The notes beneath the pieces are model-generated. The model was not told the origin of the DNA. It saw only the letters and a program-made list of their open reading frames with translations, and searched no databases. The position numbers and the translations under genes are program-made. 64,000 nt of DNA from Desulfovibrio sp. ZJ369 (GTDB taxonomy: Bacteria; Desulfobacterota; Desulfovibrionia; Desulfovibrionales; Desulfovibrionaceae): positions 35,070-99,069 of the forward strand of contig NZ_JAAKEI010000009.1 of the NCBI RefSeq assembly GCF_011039085.1, given 5' to 3'. The stretch's first letter is position 1. Each line of letters opens with the position of its first letter. Of the stretch, positions 31,166-40,265 are shown piece by piece.

Positions 31166-31767
31166 GCATGGATAGCGTGATCGATCTCGGCAAGGCGTGC
31201 GGCAGGAAATTGTCCGAAACGGAAACGGCCCGTCTGCGTGAGGTCGGCAACAGCTTGAATCTCAGGGAGGACGACGCGCTCTGGCCGCTGCTGGCCGCGA
31301 TGGAATATCAGCGCGTCTACTATGAGGCGTTGCCGGAGAAAATCGCCGCTGCCTCCAAAACCATCATGGACGGCATGGCCGCTGCCGCCGAAAAGGAGAC
31401 TGCCGCCGCGCAAGCCCGGCTCACCGACAGCGTGGTGCAGGAGGCACAAAACCTTGCTTCCAAGATTCAATACGCCAGACTGGCGCCGATGGGACTGCTT
31501 GCCCTGATTTGCCTGCTGGCCTACGGCAGCCTGATGCTCTGGGCGGGCTTTCGTATCGAGACGGGGCGGGATATTCCCTTGGCGGCGGTTCTGCACATGC
31601 CATCCGGCTGGCTCATCAGCGGGCTGTGTCTCGCGGCGGGGATGTTTTGTGGAGGCGTGGCCGCAACGGAGTTTGCCGAGGGGGAAACGGGGTGGTGGAA
31701 GAAAGGGATAATGGCTTTTGGATTTACGATGGCTGGTGCAATGCTTTGCGTAAAATTGATATGCTGA
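31162..31767 (+). CDS. TraM-like membrane protein of the mobilization region
   Basis: A 201-residue protein: an N-terminal helical cytoplasmic part (about 105 residues with a coiled coil, AAASKTIMDGMAAAAEKETA) and three hydrophobic helices in the C-terminal half (LLALICLLAYGSLMLWAG, WLISGLCLAAGMFCGGVAA, MAFGFTMAGAMLCVKLI). Overlap with the TraL-like gene by 4 bases and size fit the third gene of a traK-traL-traM-type group. Confidence 0.55.
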   Translation: MSMDSVIDLGKACGRKLSETETARLREVGNSLNLREDDALWPLLAAMEYQRVYYEALPEKIAAASKTIMDGMAAAAEKETAAAQARLTDSVVQEAQNLASKIQYARLAPMGLLALICLLAYGSLMLWAGFRIETGRDIPLAAVLHMPSGWLISGLCLAAGMFCGGVAATEFAEGETGWWKKGIMAFGFTMAGAMLCVKLIC

Positions 31768-32056
31768 CTGGTTGTTGTAACCTTGGTTTACTTTCTTGTC
31801 TTTGGAGTCTTAAGCTCTGGACTGACTTCTGTATCGCTTCTGGCAATCTCTACTACCTGTCGCTCTTTTGAATATGCCGTTTGCTATCCTGATCAGGGGA
31901 TTAAGCTTCGTTGCTGGTACCTATCTTTTTGTAATTACAGCAATGATTTTTGTTGATGAGGATGATGCTTAGAAAAATATTTGTACAGTGATATTTTTAT
32001 TTATATTCATTAAAATGCTGTTATTTATGTTGATTATATGTCAAATATCATGTTTA
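31768..32056 (+). other. Intergenic region without a supported gene
   Basis: Base composition drops to strongly AT-rich from about 31,870. It separates the convergent traM-like (+) and PIN-domain (-) genes. I see no clear hairpin followed by a T run. Confidence 0.4.
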
Positions 32057-32608
32057 TTATGGGCAAGCGTTCAGTAGTGTTGGATTTGTTGTTAAGATTT
32101 CAATACCGCCATACTGAAAATCACTGTCATTTGTCATCAATTTAAAATTTAACTGTTTACAAATATCAACCAAAACAGCGTCGTTAAAGTCAATATTTCC
32201 CATTACAAACTCATTGAGAGATTGTTGTAAATTCAGGGCATTTGCTGCAAGGTCGTGAACCTGGCAAGACTGTAAAATTTTTTGTGCAAACACTTTCATG
32301 GACGCGGCAACTTGCGTGAAGTCTGTTGATTTTCTGAAGTTTTTGAAGTCACGATATTTTGTTTGATAACAGCCCTGCCATTCTATTCTTATATATCGAT
32401 TTAAATATTCACTTAGTACTATTGGAGAAAGTACTGGTTGCGCTTTTGCTTTAATGAGTCTTGCAAAAGCTGTAGAATAATGAGAGACAAACTTCTTTGG
32501 ATAACCCGCAGGAGCTGGGAAAAGATAAAGCCAGATATTCGTATCTAGAAGAATCTTTTCGCCAGATCTGAAGACATATGAAGACAAGTCATATGCTTTA
32601 TTTTTCAT
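32057..32608 (-). CDS. PIN-domain ribonuclease (VapC-like) of a GHKL/STAS module
   Basis: A 183-residue PIN-domain protein. Catalytic acidic residues are visible: LLDTNIWLYLF (first Asp), LSEYLNRY (Glu), DFNDAVLVDICK and TNDSDFQY. I chose the ATG at 32608, which overlaps the stop of the DUF4325 gene by 11 bases. PIN domains of this type cut tRNA, mRNA or rRNA. It is the last gene of a three-gene - strand operon behind a GHKL ATPase and a STAS-like protein, so it is the likely effector. Confidence 0.8.
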   Translation of the reverse strand: MKNKAYDLSSYVFRSGEKILLDTNIWLYLFPAPAGYPKKFVSHYSTAFARLIKAKAQPVLSPIVLSEYLNRYIRIEWQGCYQTKYRDFKNFRKSTDFTQVAASMKVFAQKILQSCQVHDLAANALNLQQSLNEFVMGNIDFNDAVLVDICKQLNFKLMTNDSDFQYGGIEILTTNPTLLNACP

Positions 32609-32954
32609 GAGTATATTCCTCTTGCCACGCATCATCATAGGACTTTTTATTGGCATAGTAGTTTTTTGCATTTTCGATAACGCGTTTGAGTAATTCCCTA
32701 TCATCAGGGGAAAGTCCTTCTACTTTCAGCTGCTTCCGGATCATTTCTTCCTTTAGGCAGCCATAGAGTTGCCCAATCGCCACATTGAGAAAGAGAGATA
32801 TAAGCATATTTATTCTGTCGAAGGAAATTGTAATGAGTTTCCCCTCAGATATGCCTTGTCTTATTCTGTTAAAGACTTTTTGACCGTCCTCCGCTGATAT
32901 ACCAAGAGGGCTGTTTATAATTTCTGCTACCTGAATTGTTTCCTGCGTCGTCAT
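32598..32954 (-). CDS. STAS-like DUF4325 protein
   Basis: A 118-residue protein matching the DUF4325 (STAS-like) pattern: a leading NSPLGISAEDGQKVFNRI helix, the core strand KLITISFDRINMLISLFLN and a helix that ends with VIENAKNYYANK. STAS domains are the anti-anti-sigma-type partners of GHKL kinases. A GGGAG ribosome binding site precedes the ATG. It sits between the GHKL and PIN genes with 18-base and overlapping spacing, so the three are co-transcribed. Confidence 0.75.
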   Translation of the reverse strand: MTTQETIQVAEIINSPLGISAEDGQKVFNRIRQGISEGKLITISFDRINMLISLFLNVAIGQLYGCLKEEMIRKQLKVEGLSPDDRELLKRVIENAKNYYANKKSYDDAWQEEYTHEK

Positions 32955-32972
32955 GATTAGCTCCCTGTCTCA

Positions 32973-33839
32973 TCAAAAAATGTCTTCATTTGTCAATTCA
33001 GATTGCAAGCAATAACTGCTTGTGTCTGCTGTATTGATTTCAATGTTTATACAAGTTCCGGAAAAATCGAGCTGCATATCCTGAATAGATTCTTCTATTG
33101 CAGAGAAAGTATAATAGCCGGATTGCGAGACAATATGAATTATTCCTTTGTTTATATTGATAAAGTCTTTAATAAGCTTTAGACCAAGGCCGCCGGGTTG
33201 ATTTCCCGTTTTGGTAGTATTACCTTCCTGCAGGGCCCATTGAATGGCATCACAGGCAGAAATTTGAGTCCGTGTATATCTTCGTACATTTTCAGGAATA
33301 CCAATTCCAGCATCCGCAATGGTAAAATCCAAACGCTGTTTATTCGGGTAGTATTGTCCGCAGACAAATATCCCGGATTTTGACTCTGAATGGAGGACTG
33401 CATTCAGAAAAAGTTCTAACAGACTTTGTCGAAAGCGTTTTGCCAGTGCTAACGACATATCAGGAATACCTTTTCCCTGCATATAGTTTGTAATATATTC
33501 ATGAAACAGTTCTTCTGTATCCTTAAATATTCTGAATGGCAATGTTGTTTGGTAGCTGTCTGTCTGCTCAGCTCTATTAAAGTGCGTCAAGAATCTGTTT
33601 TTCCGAAGAATGTTGCTGATGGCTCCCGGTACATTTTCTATGGTAACGTCATTATTAGCGTCACGAAGCCGTGAGATAACCGCATACAGCGGCGCTGACA
33701 TATTCGCTTCAAAAAACTGGCATGAGGAAAAGTCCAGCGTTATGGATTCCTGCCGGATTTCTTTTGCTTTGACTGCAATATCCGCAATTGCTTTAAATCC
33801 GGCAGAGTCGCTTCTTATCGTGCCAAGGTCTATCTTCAC
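32973..33839 (-). CDS. STAS-GHKL ATPase (anti-sigma-kinase-like)
   Basis: A 288-residue protein. The N-terminal 90 residues resemble a STAS-like fold (SITLDFSSCQFFEANMSAPL). The C-terminal part is a GHKL ATPase: N box ELFLNAVLHSES near 147, G1 DAGIGIPENV near 178 and G2 PGGLGLKLIKDFI near 220. It begins at a GTG with GAGGA upstream. This is the layout of switch proteins that phosphorylate or sequester a STAS partner; the adjacent DUF4325 protein is the obvious target. No transmembrane or sensor domain is present. Confidence 0.75.
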   Translation of the reverse strand: MKIDLGTIRSDSAGFKAIADIAVKAKEIRQESITLDFSSCQFFEANMSAPLYAVISRLRDANNDVTIENVPGAISNILRKNRFLTHFNRAEQTDSYQTTLPFRIFKDTEELFHEYITNYMQGKGIPDMSLALAKRFRQSLLELFLNAVLHSESKSGIFVCGQYYPNKQRLDFTIADAGIGIPENVRRYTRTQISACDAIQWALQEGNTTKTGNQPGGLGLKLIKDFININKGIIHIVSQSGYYTFSAIEESIQDMQLDFSGTCINIEINTADTSSYCLQSELTNEDIF

Positions 33840-34047
33840 GGGAGCAACATTTCCTCTTTTGGCGTATAATGTCTTATCAATTCTGACAGTTCACGTATGT
33901 TCTCTCTGTCGCTATGCTAACACACTTGAGGAATAGGGGCAAATCGGTGAAATTTCCCGACTTGCCTAGTTTTTTTGCCTACTTGTTGAGTTTGTTATAA
34001 TTGGTGGCTCGATCTAACAGTAGACTTATACATTAAATACAAATTTA
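33840..34047 (-). other. Upstream region of the GHKL module
   Basis: Short non-coding region that should hold the promoter of the - strand GHKL/DUF4325/PIN operon. AT-rich near 33,960-34,040; I cannot fix a promoter with confidence. Confidence 0.3.
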
Positions 34048-34293
34048 TTAACTCCTTCTATTATAAAGGATTTCTGCTAGTTTGTCCGTACGTTTGTTGA
34101 TATCTTCTTCTGTCCAATCTTTTTTATCTTTATATTCTTCAAGGAATTTTATAACACTCTGATATCTTGATTCTTGATACGCCCTCATTTTAGATGCAAA
34201 TTCTTTGTTTCCAATATTTGAATTCAGCTCTATTCCAAGTGGTAATAAATTCCCTAATTTAGCGACACAGGCTAGCTTAGCCGATATTGGCAT
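34048..34293 (-). pseudogene. C-terminal fragment of a DUF1524 (HNH)-type protein
   Basis: 81 codons resembling the end of GmrSD/DUF262-DUF1524 proteins: LGNLLPLGIELNSNIGNKEF, KMRAYQESRYQSVI and WTEEDINKRTDKLAEILYN. The upstream nuclease core (DHIxP-type motif) is absent, so this is a leftover of a modification-dependent restriction gene. It lies next to the type ISP gene in the cargo area. Confidence 0.55.
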
Positions 34294-34378
34294 GATATGT
34301 TCAATTTATTCCCAAACCTTTTAATAGCAGTTGCAATTGAGACGCTAAAACCAGTCATAATTACCTCTCAATATATGC

Positions 34379-37300
34379 TCACCAGGCACAACCAGGCAAC
34401 TTCTTTATAATTTTCACCGTCTCCAGGCTGACCGTGATCACGCTCAGGAGCAAGTCCAGAATATACCTTGGGTTGCCCTGTTCTTCGGTCCAGTCGTTGG
34501 GATCGTTGGTGATGCCGCTGGCCTTGTCGGTTTTGATCTGGTAGCGTTCCATGATCCATTCAATGGCGGAACGTCCATTGATCACATAGTCGTAGGCTTC
34601 CGGCGGGATATGGGAGATGGTGATCCACGGGTTGTATTCAATCGTCGATTTGTCTCCCTTGCGGGGGAAGCGCATTTTTTCCACGCGGAAATTGCCGTTT
34701 TCCGCGCCTTGTACCTGCACGGTCGGGCAGGGAGGTTGGGTTTCATAGTTCAGGTGCAAATCGGCCAGGGCGCGCCCCGCCTTGCTGAATGCCCAGAAAT
34801 CCGCAGGCTTTTCCAGCAGCGGCAAGCGCGGCAGCATCTTTTTCAAGTCCGCCGCAAAGGTGCGGCGGTAGTCCGGCGAATGCAGCAAGCCATAGACATA
34901 ATAGAAAATGTCTTCCTTTGTTACCTTGGGGCCGTAGCTTGCCCGGCAGCGATCCAGTATAAAGCTTGTAATACCGTCTTTGCGCGTGTATTCCTCGTTT
35001 CCTGCATCAAAGAGTGTAGGATGGAAACTCTTTTTCTTTTCGTAATAATAGAGGGGGAAACATTGAGAATCACCATTTATATGCAAATCAGGAATACTTT
35101 TGAGAACTAACGGCAGTTCATTTTTGTTTGCAGGAATACAAATAACAAGATTTTTTGTTTCCGGCGTGGGAAAGAGTTTGGGCACTTGGTAAACTCTTTC
35201 ATTCAGTTCCCGATTAAAATAGACATGTTCCCTATTAAATGGACGATATAAGCCAATACGGCAATCTTTTTCCACAAAGTTTATTTTCTGTTTTTTGGAA
35301 AAAGATATTTGCATATTTGCAGACCAACTTATCCTTGTAGCATCAAGACGGGGTTTTTCTTCGCCGGATTCCACCATCTCATTATAATAATCAATGGTCT
35401 CCTGAATATTCTTCTGTAGCTTTATCTTTGAAAAGTTGTAGCACCATGCATCACGTTGCGTTTTCAGTCCATTGGAATAATACGGTACAAAAAAGGTCTG
35501 TTTATTGTCCTTGTTCTCCTTGTCTCCCAGCGGAATAAAGGTACTGAACACATCATTGCGCTGATTGAGCCAGTCGCCATGCGTATTGGGGCAAAGATGC
35601 GTCCAGTTCATGGCGGGATTGAGGATGCTGCGCTTTTTGGCAATGATGGCAAGCTTTTCTTCCCGGCTCAGGTAATCGCCGATGTCGTGATACTGAATGA
35701 CGGCCTTGCCCTGGTGTCCGGGCTTTTTGACCAGCACAGTGATGGCAATGGGCGTGCGGCTGCCAAGGCCAAAGACATTGCCGGATTCCTTACGCCGCAA
35801 TTCTCCCGACGTGCGGCAGTTTCCGCGCAAATTGAAGACATAGATGGCGCTGAACTCCGCTTCCAGCGTTTTACGGAAGCCGTCCATTGCATTGCCGTCC
35901 AGCCAATACCCATTGGAAACAAAGGCAATGATGCCGCCGTGCTGTTTGTCCAGCCTGTCCGATGCCCAGCGAAACGCCTTGATATAAGAATCATACAGCG
36001 AATTTTTGTTATTGGCACTTGACCGCGCGGCATAGGTCGTTTCAATCCGCCGTTCCAGCTTCGGGTAGGACTGATTCCGCGCGTCGTCGTTGGCGGATTT
36101 CTGCCCAACGGAATAGGGCGGGTTGCCGATGATGACCTGAATGGGCGTATTCCGCTGGGCCTGCACACGTTCGGAATTTTGCGGCAGGGACGGAGCGTAC
36201 AAAGCCTGCTGGTCGTCGGCTTCGCCAAGCTGGAAGGTATCCGTCAGACAGATGCCGTTGAAGGGCGTGTAGGCTGTGGCTTCTCCCCGCGCGGCATGCC
36301 AGGCGTTTTCAATGTTGATCGACGCGATATAGTAGGCCAGCAACACAATTTCATTGGCGTGCAGCTCCGCCGCGTATTTGCGGGGCAGGGCCTCCGGCGC
36401 GACAAGGCCGCTCTGGATCAGGCGGGCAATGAAGGTTCCCGTGCCAGTGAAGGGATCGAGAATGTGAACATTCTCATCTGAGAGCGTGCGTCCGAAGGCC
36501 GCCTGAAGCACGTCGGCCACGGAACGGTTGATAAAATCAACAATCTCAACGGGCGTATAGACGATGCCCAGCTTTTCCACGGTCAGGGGAAAAGCGGTGC
36601 GGAAGAATTTGTCATACAGCTCAACAATGATGCGCTGCCGGCCCTCGGCATTGTCGATGCCGGAAACACGCATTTTCACGGATTCATAAAAACGCGAGAG
36701 GACAACGGTATCCTTTTCCAGGGCCTGCGCTTCCAGCAGATCGATCATGCCTTGCAGGGCCTGTGAAACGGGATTGTTGCGCACAAAGGAATAATCCTCA
36801 AACAGGGCTTCAAAGACCGGTCTGGTGATCATGTGCTGGGCCAGCATTTCCACCACTTCGCCGGATGTGACGGAAGGATTGATGTTTTTGCGCAAGCCTC
36901 CAAGAAAATCCTCAAAGGCTGTCTTGTGCGGGCCGGGCGCCGCAATCAGGCGATTGATGCGCTCCATATAGCCCTGAGCGATTTTGGCCACGTCCGCCGC
37001 CCACTGCTCCCAATAACGCCTGTTGCCCACTTTCTGCACCATGCGGGCATAAATGGTATTTTGCAGCTCCTGTATTTGCGGCAGGGGAAGCTGCACCGGC
37101 CTTGCTTTGCCGTCTCCCCGCGCGCTTCTCTCGCCAGTGTCGTCACCGGAGCCATCGGCAATGCCGCCCACCAGAACGGAACCACCTTCCGCAGGCTTGT
37201 GGTGATTGAGCTCAATCTTGTTGACTGTGGCGCTGAAGCGATCATCATGGGCGCGCAGGGCGTTCAGCACTGTCCAGACCACGGCAAAGCGTCTGTTGTC

Positions 37301-39178
37301 GTTCAGGGCTTCTTCCGGCGTCACCTGGGAAGGAATCAGCACCGGAATAATGATGTAGCCGAACTTCTTGCCCGGCGCCGTCCGCATGACGCGCCCCACG
37401 GACTGCACCACGTCAATCTGGGAATTGCGGGCCGAAAGGAAGAGCACCGCGTCCAGCGAAGGCACGTCCACGCCTTCGGAAAGACAGCGCACATTGGTCA
37501 GGATGCGACATTCATTGCCGTCGGCAGGCGCGGCATTGAGCCAGGCCAGTTTTTCGTCGCGGGTTGTGGCGGGCATGGTTCCGTCCACATGATCCGCGGC
37601 AACGCGGACCATTTCCGCCCGTTCCTCCCGCGTCAGGCTCTCGTAATAGCTTTCCTTGAAGCCATTGAAGACCGCGCTGATTTTTTTGGAAATTTTGATG
37701 CTCTGGCAAAAGGCGACCGCCTTGCGCATGGGGGAGGGATCCGACGCTTTCAGCAGGCCCTCATCAATGAGCATACGCTTTGAGAGCGCGTTGATGCATC
37801 CCACAAGCTTGCTGGCGTCGTCGGTGTCAATTTCCTTGCCGCCGTCCGCCACGGCGGCTTGCAGGGCGGCGGGAATCTGGCTTTCACTGAGCGTCAGCAC
37901 CAGCACCTTGTAATCCGCCAGCAGATTTTTATCGACCGCTTCACCGAAGCCGATGCGGAAGACCTCCGGCCCGTACATGGCTGCATCATCCATTGAACAC
38001 AGATACGCGTCGGCATCCTGCGCCCTTTTTTTGCTTTCCTCGGCATAGAGACGCGGCGTTGCCGTCATGTACAGGCGTTTTTTGGCCCGGATAAAGCTGT
38101 TGTCATGCACTTTCACAAAGGCGGATTCATCTTCATCCTTCAGGGTGACGCCGGTTGTGCGGTGCGCCTCGTCGCAGATAATCAGGTCAAAGTCCCGCTG
38201 AAATTCCTTTTGGGCCTGGGCGACAACCTCAATGGACTGATAGGTGGAGAACACCACGACCAGACCATCCTTGTGGAACTTTGCGGCCAGCCTGAACTGC
38301 CGGACAATGTCCGTCACCCGCGTGGATGCGGGAAAGGCCAGATCCGTGACGCTGGAGCCGTCCGTGTCGTCGTCGTTCTTTTTCCTGCTCTTGCTGACTT
38401 CCGGATCAGAACAGATGCAGATGGGAAAGATCGGGGCGGAACTTTCCGCTGTCCATTCCCGAAGCGTCTGCCCCACCAGCGCAATGGACGGGGCCAGAAA
38501 CAGCACCAGGCCCGCGCCGCCGGTTTCGTTCTCCGCAATTTTCAGGGAAGTGAAGGTCTTGCCCGTGCCGCAGGCCATGATCAGCCGGCCGCGATCCCCG
38601 GTCTGAAAATGCGCGTGAAAAGCGGCAATGGCTGCCTGCTGATGCGGGCGCGGCTGCTTTTTGCCCTGCCGGGCCCGCAAACCGTGGATGCCTCGCTCCA
38701 GCGCGGCCCAATCCACGGGCGCGCTCTCCAGATCGGCAAGACTGATGCGCTGTACCGGCGGTTCCTGGTGGCGGATGGCGTTTTCCGCCTCGCCGCCCCA
38801 TTTGTTTGTGGTGGAGATCCAGAGCCTGAGCGCAAAAGAGGTCGGCCGGCGCTCATCGTTGACAAACCGCCTGCTGGACGTGGCCAGAAAACTGTCCACA
38901 GCGGGCTTGTCAATGCGGGCCTGTTCATCATAGCACTTGCACTGAATGGCCCAAAAATCGCCCTCCACCGTCTGGGCAACAAGATCAATGCCCGTATCCC
39001 TGCCGCCAAGGTTTTCTTTGTACGGAAATTCCCGCCAGAGCCAGACATGCCGGAATGTGCCCGCATACCACGGGACTGTCTGCAAAAATGCCTGCATCAG
39101 GCGCTCAAAACGGTCGCCCTTGTCCCGCTCGGAAAAGGAAACGGCGCGGTATCTGGCGAGAACGTCGCGGAAGGTCAT
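34379..39178 (-). CDS. Type ISP restriction-modification enzyme (nuclease-helicase-methylase)
   Basis: A 1,599-residue single-chain RM enzyme of the LlaGI/LlaBIII type. N-terminal Mrr-like nuclease with GIDLVAQ and AIQCKCY near residues 60-80; SF2 helicase with ACGTGKT near 200 and ICDEAHRTTG near 331; N6-adenine methylase with LDPFTGTGTFIARL near 905 and VIGNPPYSVGQ near 1016; C-terminal target recognition part with a lower-GC stretch (about 34,990-35,500). Such enzymes methylate one strand and translocate as motors before cutting. GCAGGAG lies 5' of the ATG. The whole length looks intact, so it likely defends the host or stabilises the element. Confidence 0.9.
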   Translation of the reverse strand: MTFRDVLARYRAVSFSERDKGDRFERLMQAFLQTVPWYAGTFRHVWLWREFPYKENLGGRDTGIDLVAQTVEGDFWAIQCKCYDEQARIDKPAVDSFLATSSRRFVNDERRPTSFALRLWISTTNKWGGEAENAIRHQEPPVQRISLADLESAPVDWAALERGIHGLRARQGKKQPRPHQQAAIAAFHAHFQTGDRGRLIMACGTGKTFTSLKIAENETGGAGLVLFLAPSIALVGQTLREWTAESSAPIFPICICSDPEVSKSRKKNDDDTDGSSVTDLAFPASTRVTDIVRQFRLAAKFHKDGLVVVFSTYQSIEVVAQAQKEFQRDFDLIICDEAHRTTGVTLKDEDESAFVKVHDNSFIRAKKRLYMTATPRLYAEESKKRAQDADAYLCSMDDAAMYGPEVFRIGFGEAVDKNLLADYKVLVLTLSESQIPAALQAAVADGGKEIDTDDASKLVGCINALSKRMLIDEGLLKASDPSPMRKAVAFCQSIKISKKISAVFNGFKESYYESLTREERAEMVRVAADHVDGTMPATTRDEKLAWLNAAPADGNECRILTNVRCLSEGVDVPSLDAVLFLSARNSQIDVVQSVGRVMRTAPGKKFGYIIIPVLIPSQVTPEEALNDNRRFAVVWTVLNALRAHDDRFSATVNKIELNHHKPAEGGSVLVGGIADGSGDDTGERSARGDGKARPVQLPLPQIQELQNTIYARMVQKVGNRRYWEQWAADVAKIAQGYMERINRLIAAPGPHKTAFEDFLGGLRKNINPSVTSGEVVEMLAQHMITRPVFEALFEDYSFVRNNPVSQALQGMIDLLEAQALEKDTVVLSRFYESVKMRVSGIDNAEGRQRIIVELYDKFFRTAFPLTVEKLGIVYTPVEIVDFINRSVADVLQAAFGRTLSDENVHILDPFTGTGTFIARLIQSGLVAPEALPRKYAAELHANEIVLLAYYIASINIENAWHAARGEATAYTPFNGICLTDTFQLGEADDQQALYAPSLPQNSERVQAQRNTPIQVIIGNPPYSVGQKSANDDARNQSYPKLERRIETTYAARSSANNKNSLYDSYIKAFRWASDRLDKQHGGIIAFVSNGYWLDGNAMDGFRKTLEAEFSAIYVFNLRGNCRTSGELRRKESGNVFGLGSRTPIAITVLVKKPGHQGKAVIQYHDIGDYLSREEKLAIIAKKRSILNPAMNWTHLCPNTHGDWLNQRNDVFSTFIPLGDKENKDNKQTFFVPYYSNGLKTQRDAWCYNFSKIKLQKNIQETIDYYNEMVESGEEKPRLDATRISWSANMQISFSKKQKINFVEKDCRIGLYRPFNREHVYFNRELNERVYQVPKLFPTPETKNLVICIPANKNELPLVLKSIPDLHINGDSQCFPLYYYEKKKSFHPTLFDAGNEEYTRKDGITSFILDRCRASYGPKVTKEDIFYYVYGLLHSPDYRRTFAADLKKMLPRLPLLEKPADFWAFSKAGRALADLHLNYETQPPCPTVQVQGAENGNFRVEKMRFPRKGDKSTIEYNPWITISHIPPEAYDYVINGRSAIEWIMERYQIKTDKASGITNDPNDWTEEQGNPRYILDLLLSVITVSLETVKIIKKLPGCAW

Positions 39179-39547
39179 GGGGGGACTCCTGCAAGAAGGA
39201 GAAGAGGGCGTCAGCTTACTCTGGAACGGCCAAAAAGAAAATCGGAAAATGAGAAGGAATTGCGGGAACTTTGAGATGCCGCCATGTCATACATATCCGG
39301 CCACCTGCCGCACGCGAGTAACCATTTTCTGTCCGCTTTCAGGGAAAGAAGCGTCCGCTCTTGTAAAGCAAAATTATCAATACTATGCCCAACTATGTCA
39401 AAATATGCATTTTTCCACATTGTCATCCGGTTGCCAGTGGAAAAGGATTCTGGTATTTGATCTGGAAAGAAGAGAATGATATGGTAAAATTTGAAGCTGA
39501 ATCGCTTTATCCTTTGAACCACGCAAAGCTGACAAACTGATAAAGCT
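39179..39547 (+). other. Divergent intergenic region between the RM gene and an orphan gene
   Basis: About 370 bases holding the upstream regions of both divergent genes. The composition turns AT-rich past 39,360. No gene or clear regulatory palindrome is evident. Confidence 0.35.
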
Positions 39548-40072
39548 ATGAAACCTTTCGACATGAAACAGGTATCAAATGCTTTTGCCAAGGGGCTTGA
39601 TGCGGTCAAAGAAGCTGCAGAAAGTCAATATGATAGTGATATTACAGATCAGGAAATAAATGAATATTTTGATTTTATAGCGTATATTGACGGTCGTTAT
39701 TATTATAATAATAATGTAAACTTTATGCTCATCAATTTACTTAAAACAATTGCCCTCGGGAAAGGCCCTGCTCAACTATTAACCAATGATCCTGCCAGTG
39801 CCGCAGGATTAGGAGTATTATTTACAACGCTTGAATCAAAAATTATTCCTTTTATAGGAACAGATAGTTTCGTTCATGTTATGAAAAATTTCATTGACTG
39901 TGTTTTTTCAGACATGAGAGATAAGTTATATTGGCATCCTGAACTTATCCGAAATATCAGTATGCGGGATTATCTAATAAGGCTGAATCATAGTATCAGG
40001 GTAAAAATAAAAAAACGTATTCAAATAAATGCTGATCTTTGTGAACATCTGGCTAAAATATCAAGAGCGTAA
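39548..40072 (+). CDS. Orphan soluble protein, unknown
   Basis: A 174-residue AT-rich gene with no recognised domain. The product looks helical, with a hydrophobic central part (FMLINLLKTIALGKGPAQLL) and a basic C-terminal end. No strong ribosome binding site is visible; a second in-frame Met at 39563 is an alternative start. It sits in the cargo zone next to a restriction enzyme and another orphan (40263-40916, opposite strand). Confidence 0.5.
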   Translation: MKPFDMKQVSNAFAKGLDAVKEAAESQYDSDITDQEINEYFDFIAYIDGRYYYNNNVNFMLINLLKTIALGKGPAQLLTNDPASAAGLGVLFTTLESKIIPFIGTDSFVHVMKNFIDCVFSDMRDKLYWHPELIRNISMRDYLIRLNHSIRVKIKKRIQINADLCEHLAKISRA

Positions 40073-40085
40073 CTAAATAATGTTT

Positions 40086-40265
40086 TAGAGCATCTTTCTT
40101 TTGAAACGCCCGCTCCGGCGCTTGACGGCGCAAGTAAATTTCGCCTGCGCCTCTCTCTACTGTCGTCATCCGTAAGGCGGCACAGCCGCCAACGGCTGGC
40201 GCGCGCGGCGAGCATGGCTTTGCCCTGCCAGAGCGTTGAGCTGATTTCATGAGCAAAACGCTCTA
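40086..40265. repeat. 180-bp MITE-like repeat, copy A
   Basis: Begins TAGAGCATC and ends ACGCTCTA, so the ends are inverted TA-GAGC sequences, as expected for a TA-duplicating (IS630/mariner-mobilised) miniature element. The interior has a dyad around GGCGGCACAGCCGCC. It is about 85% identical, in inverted orientation, to the 180-bp copy at 46059-46238. Its right end supplies the stop codon of the - strand gene at 40263-40916. Confidence 0.75.

Noticed and set aside
40053..40256. Small protein on the - strand similar to the N-terminus of the frame at 46068
   Set aside because: Both are translations of the same 180-bp repeat; the shared protein similarity reflects a MITE, not a gene family.
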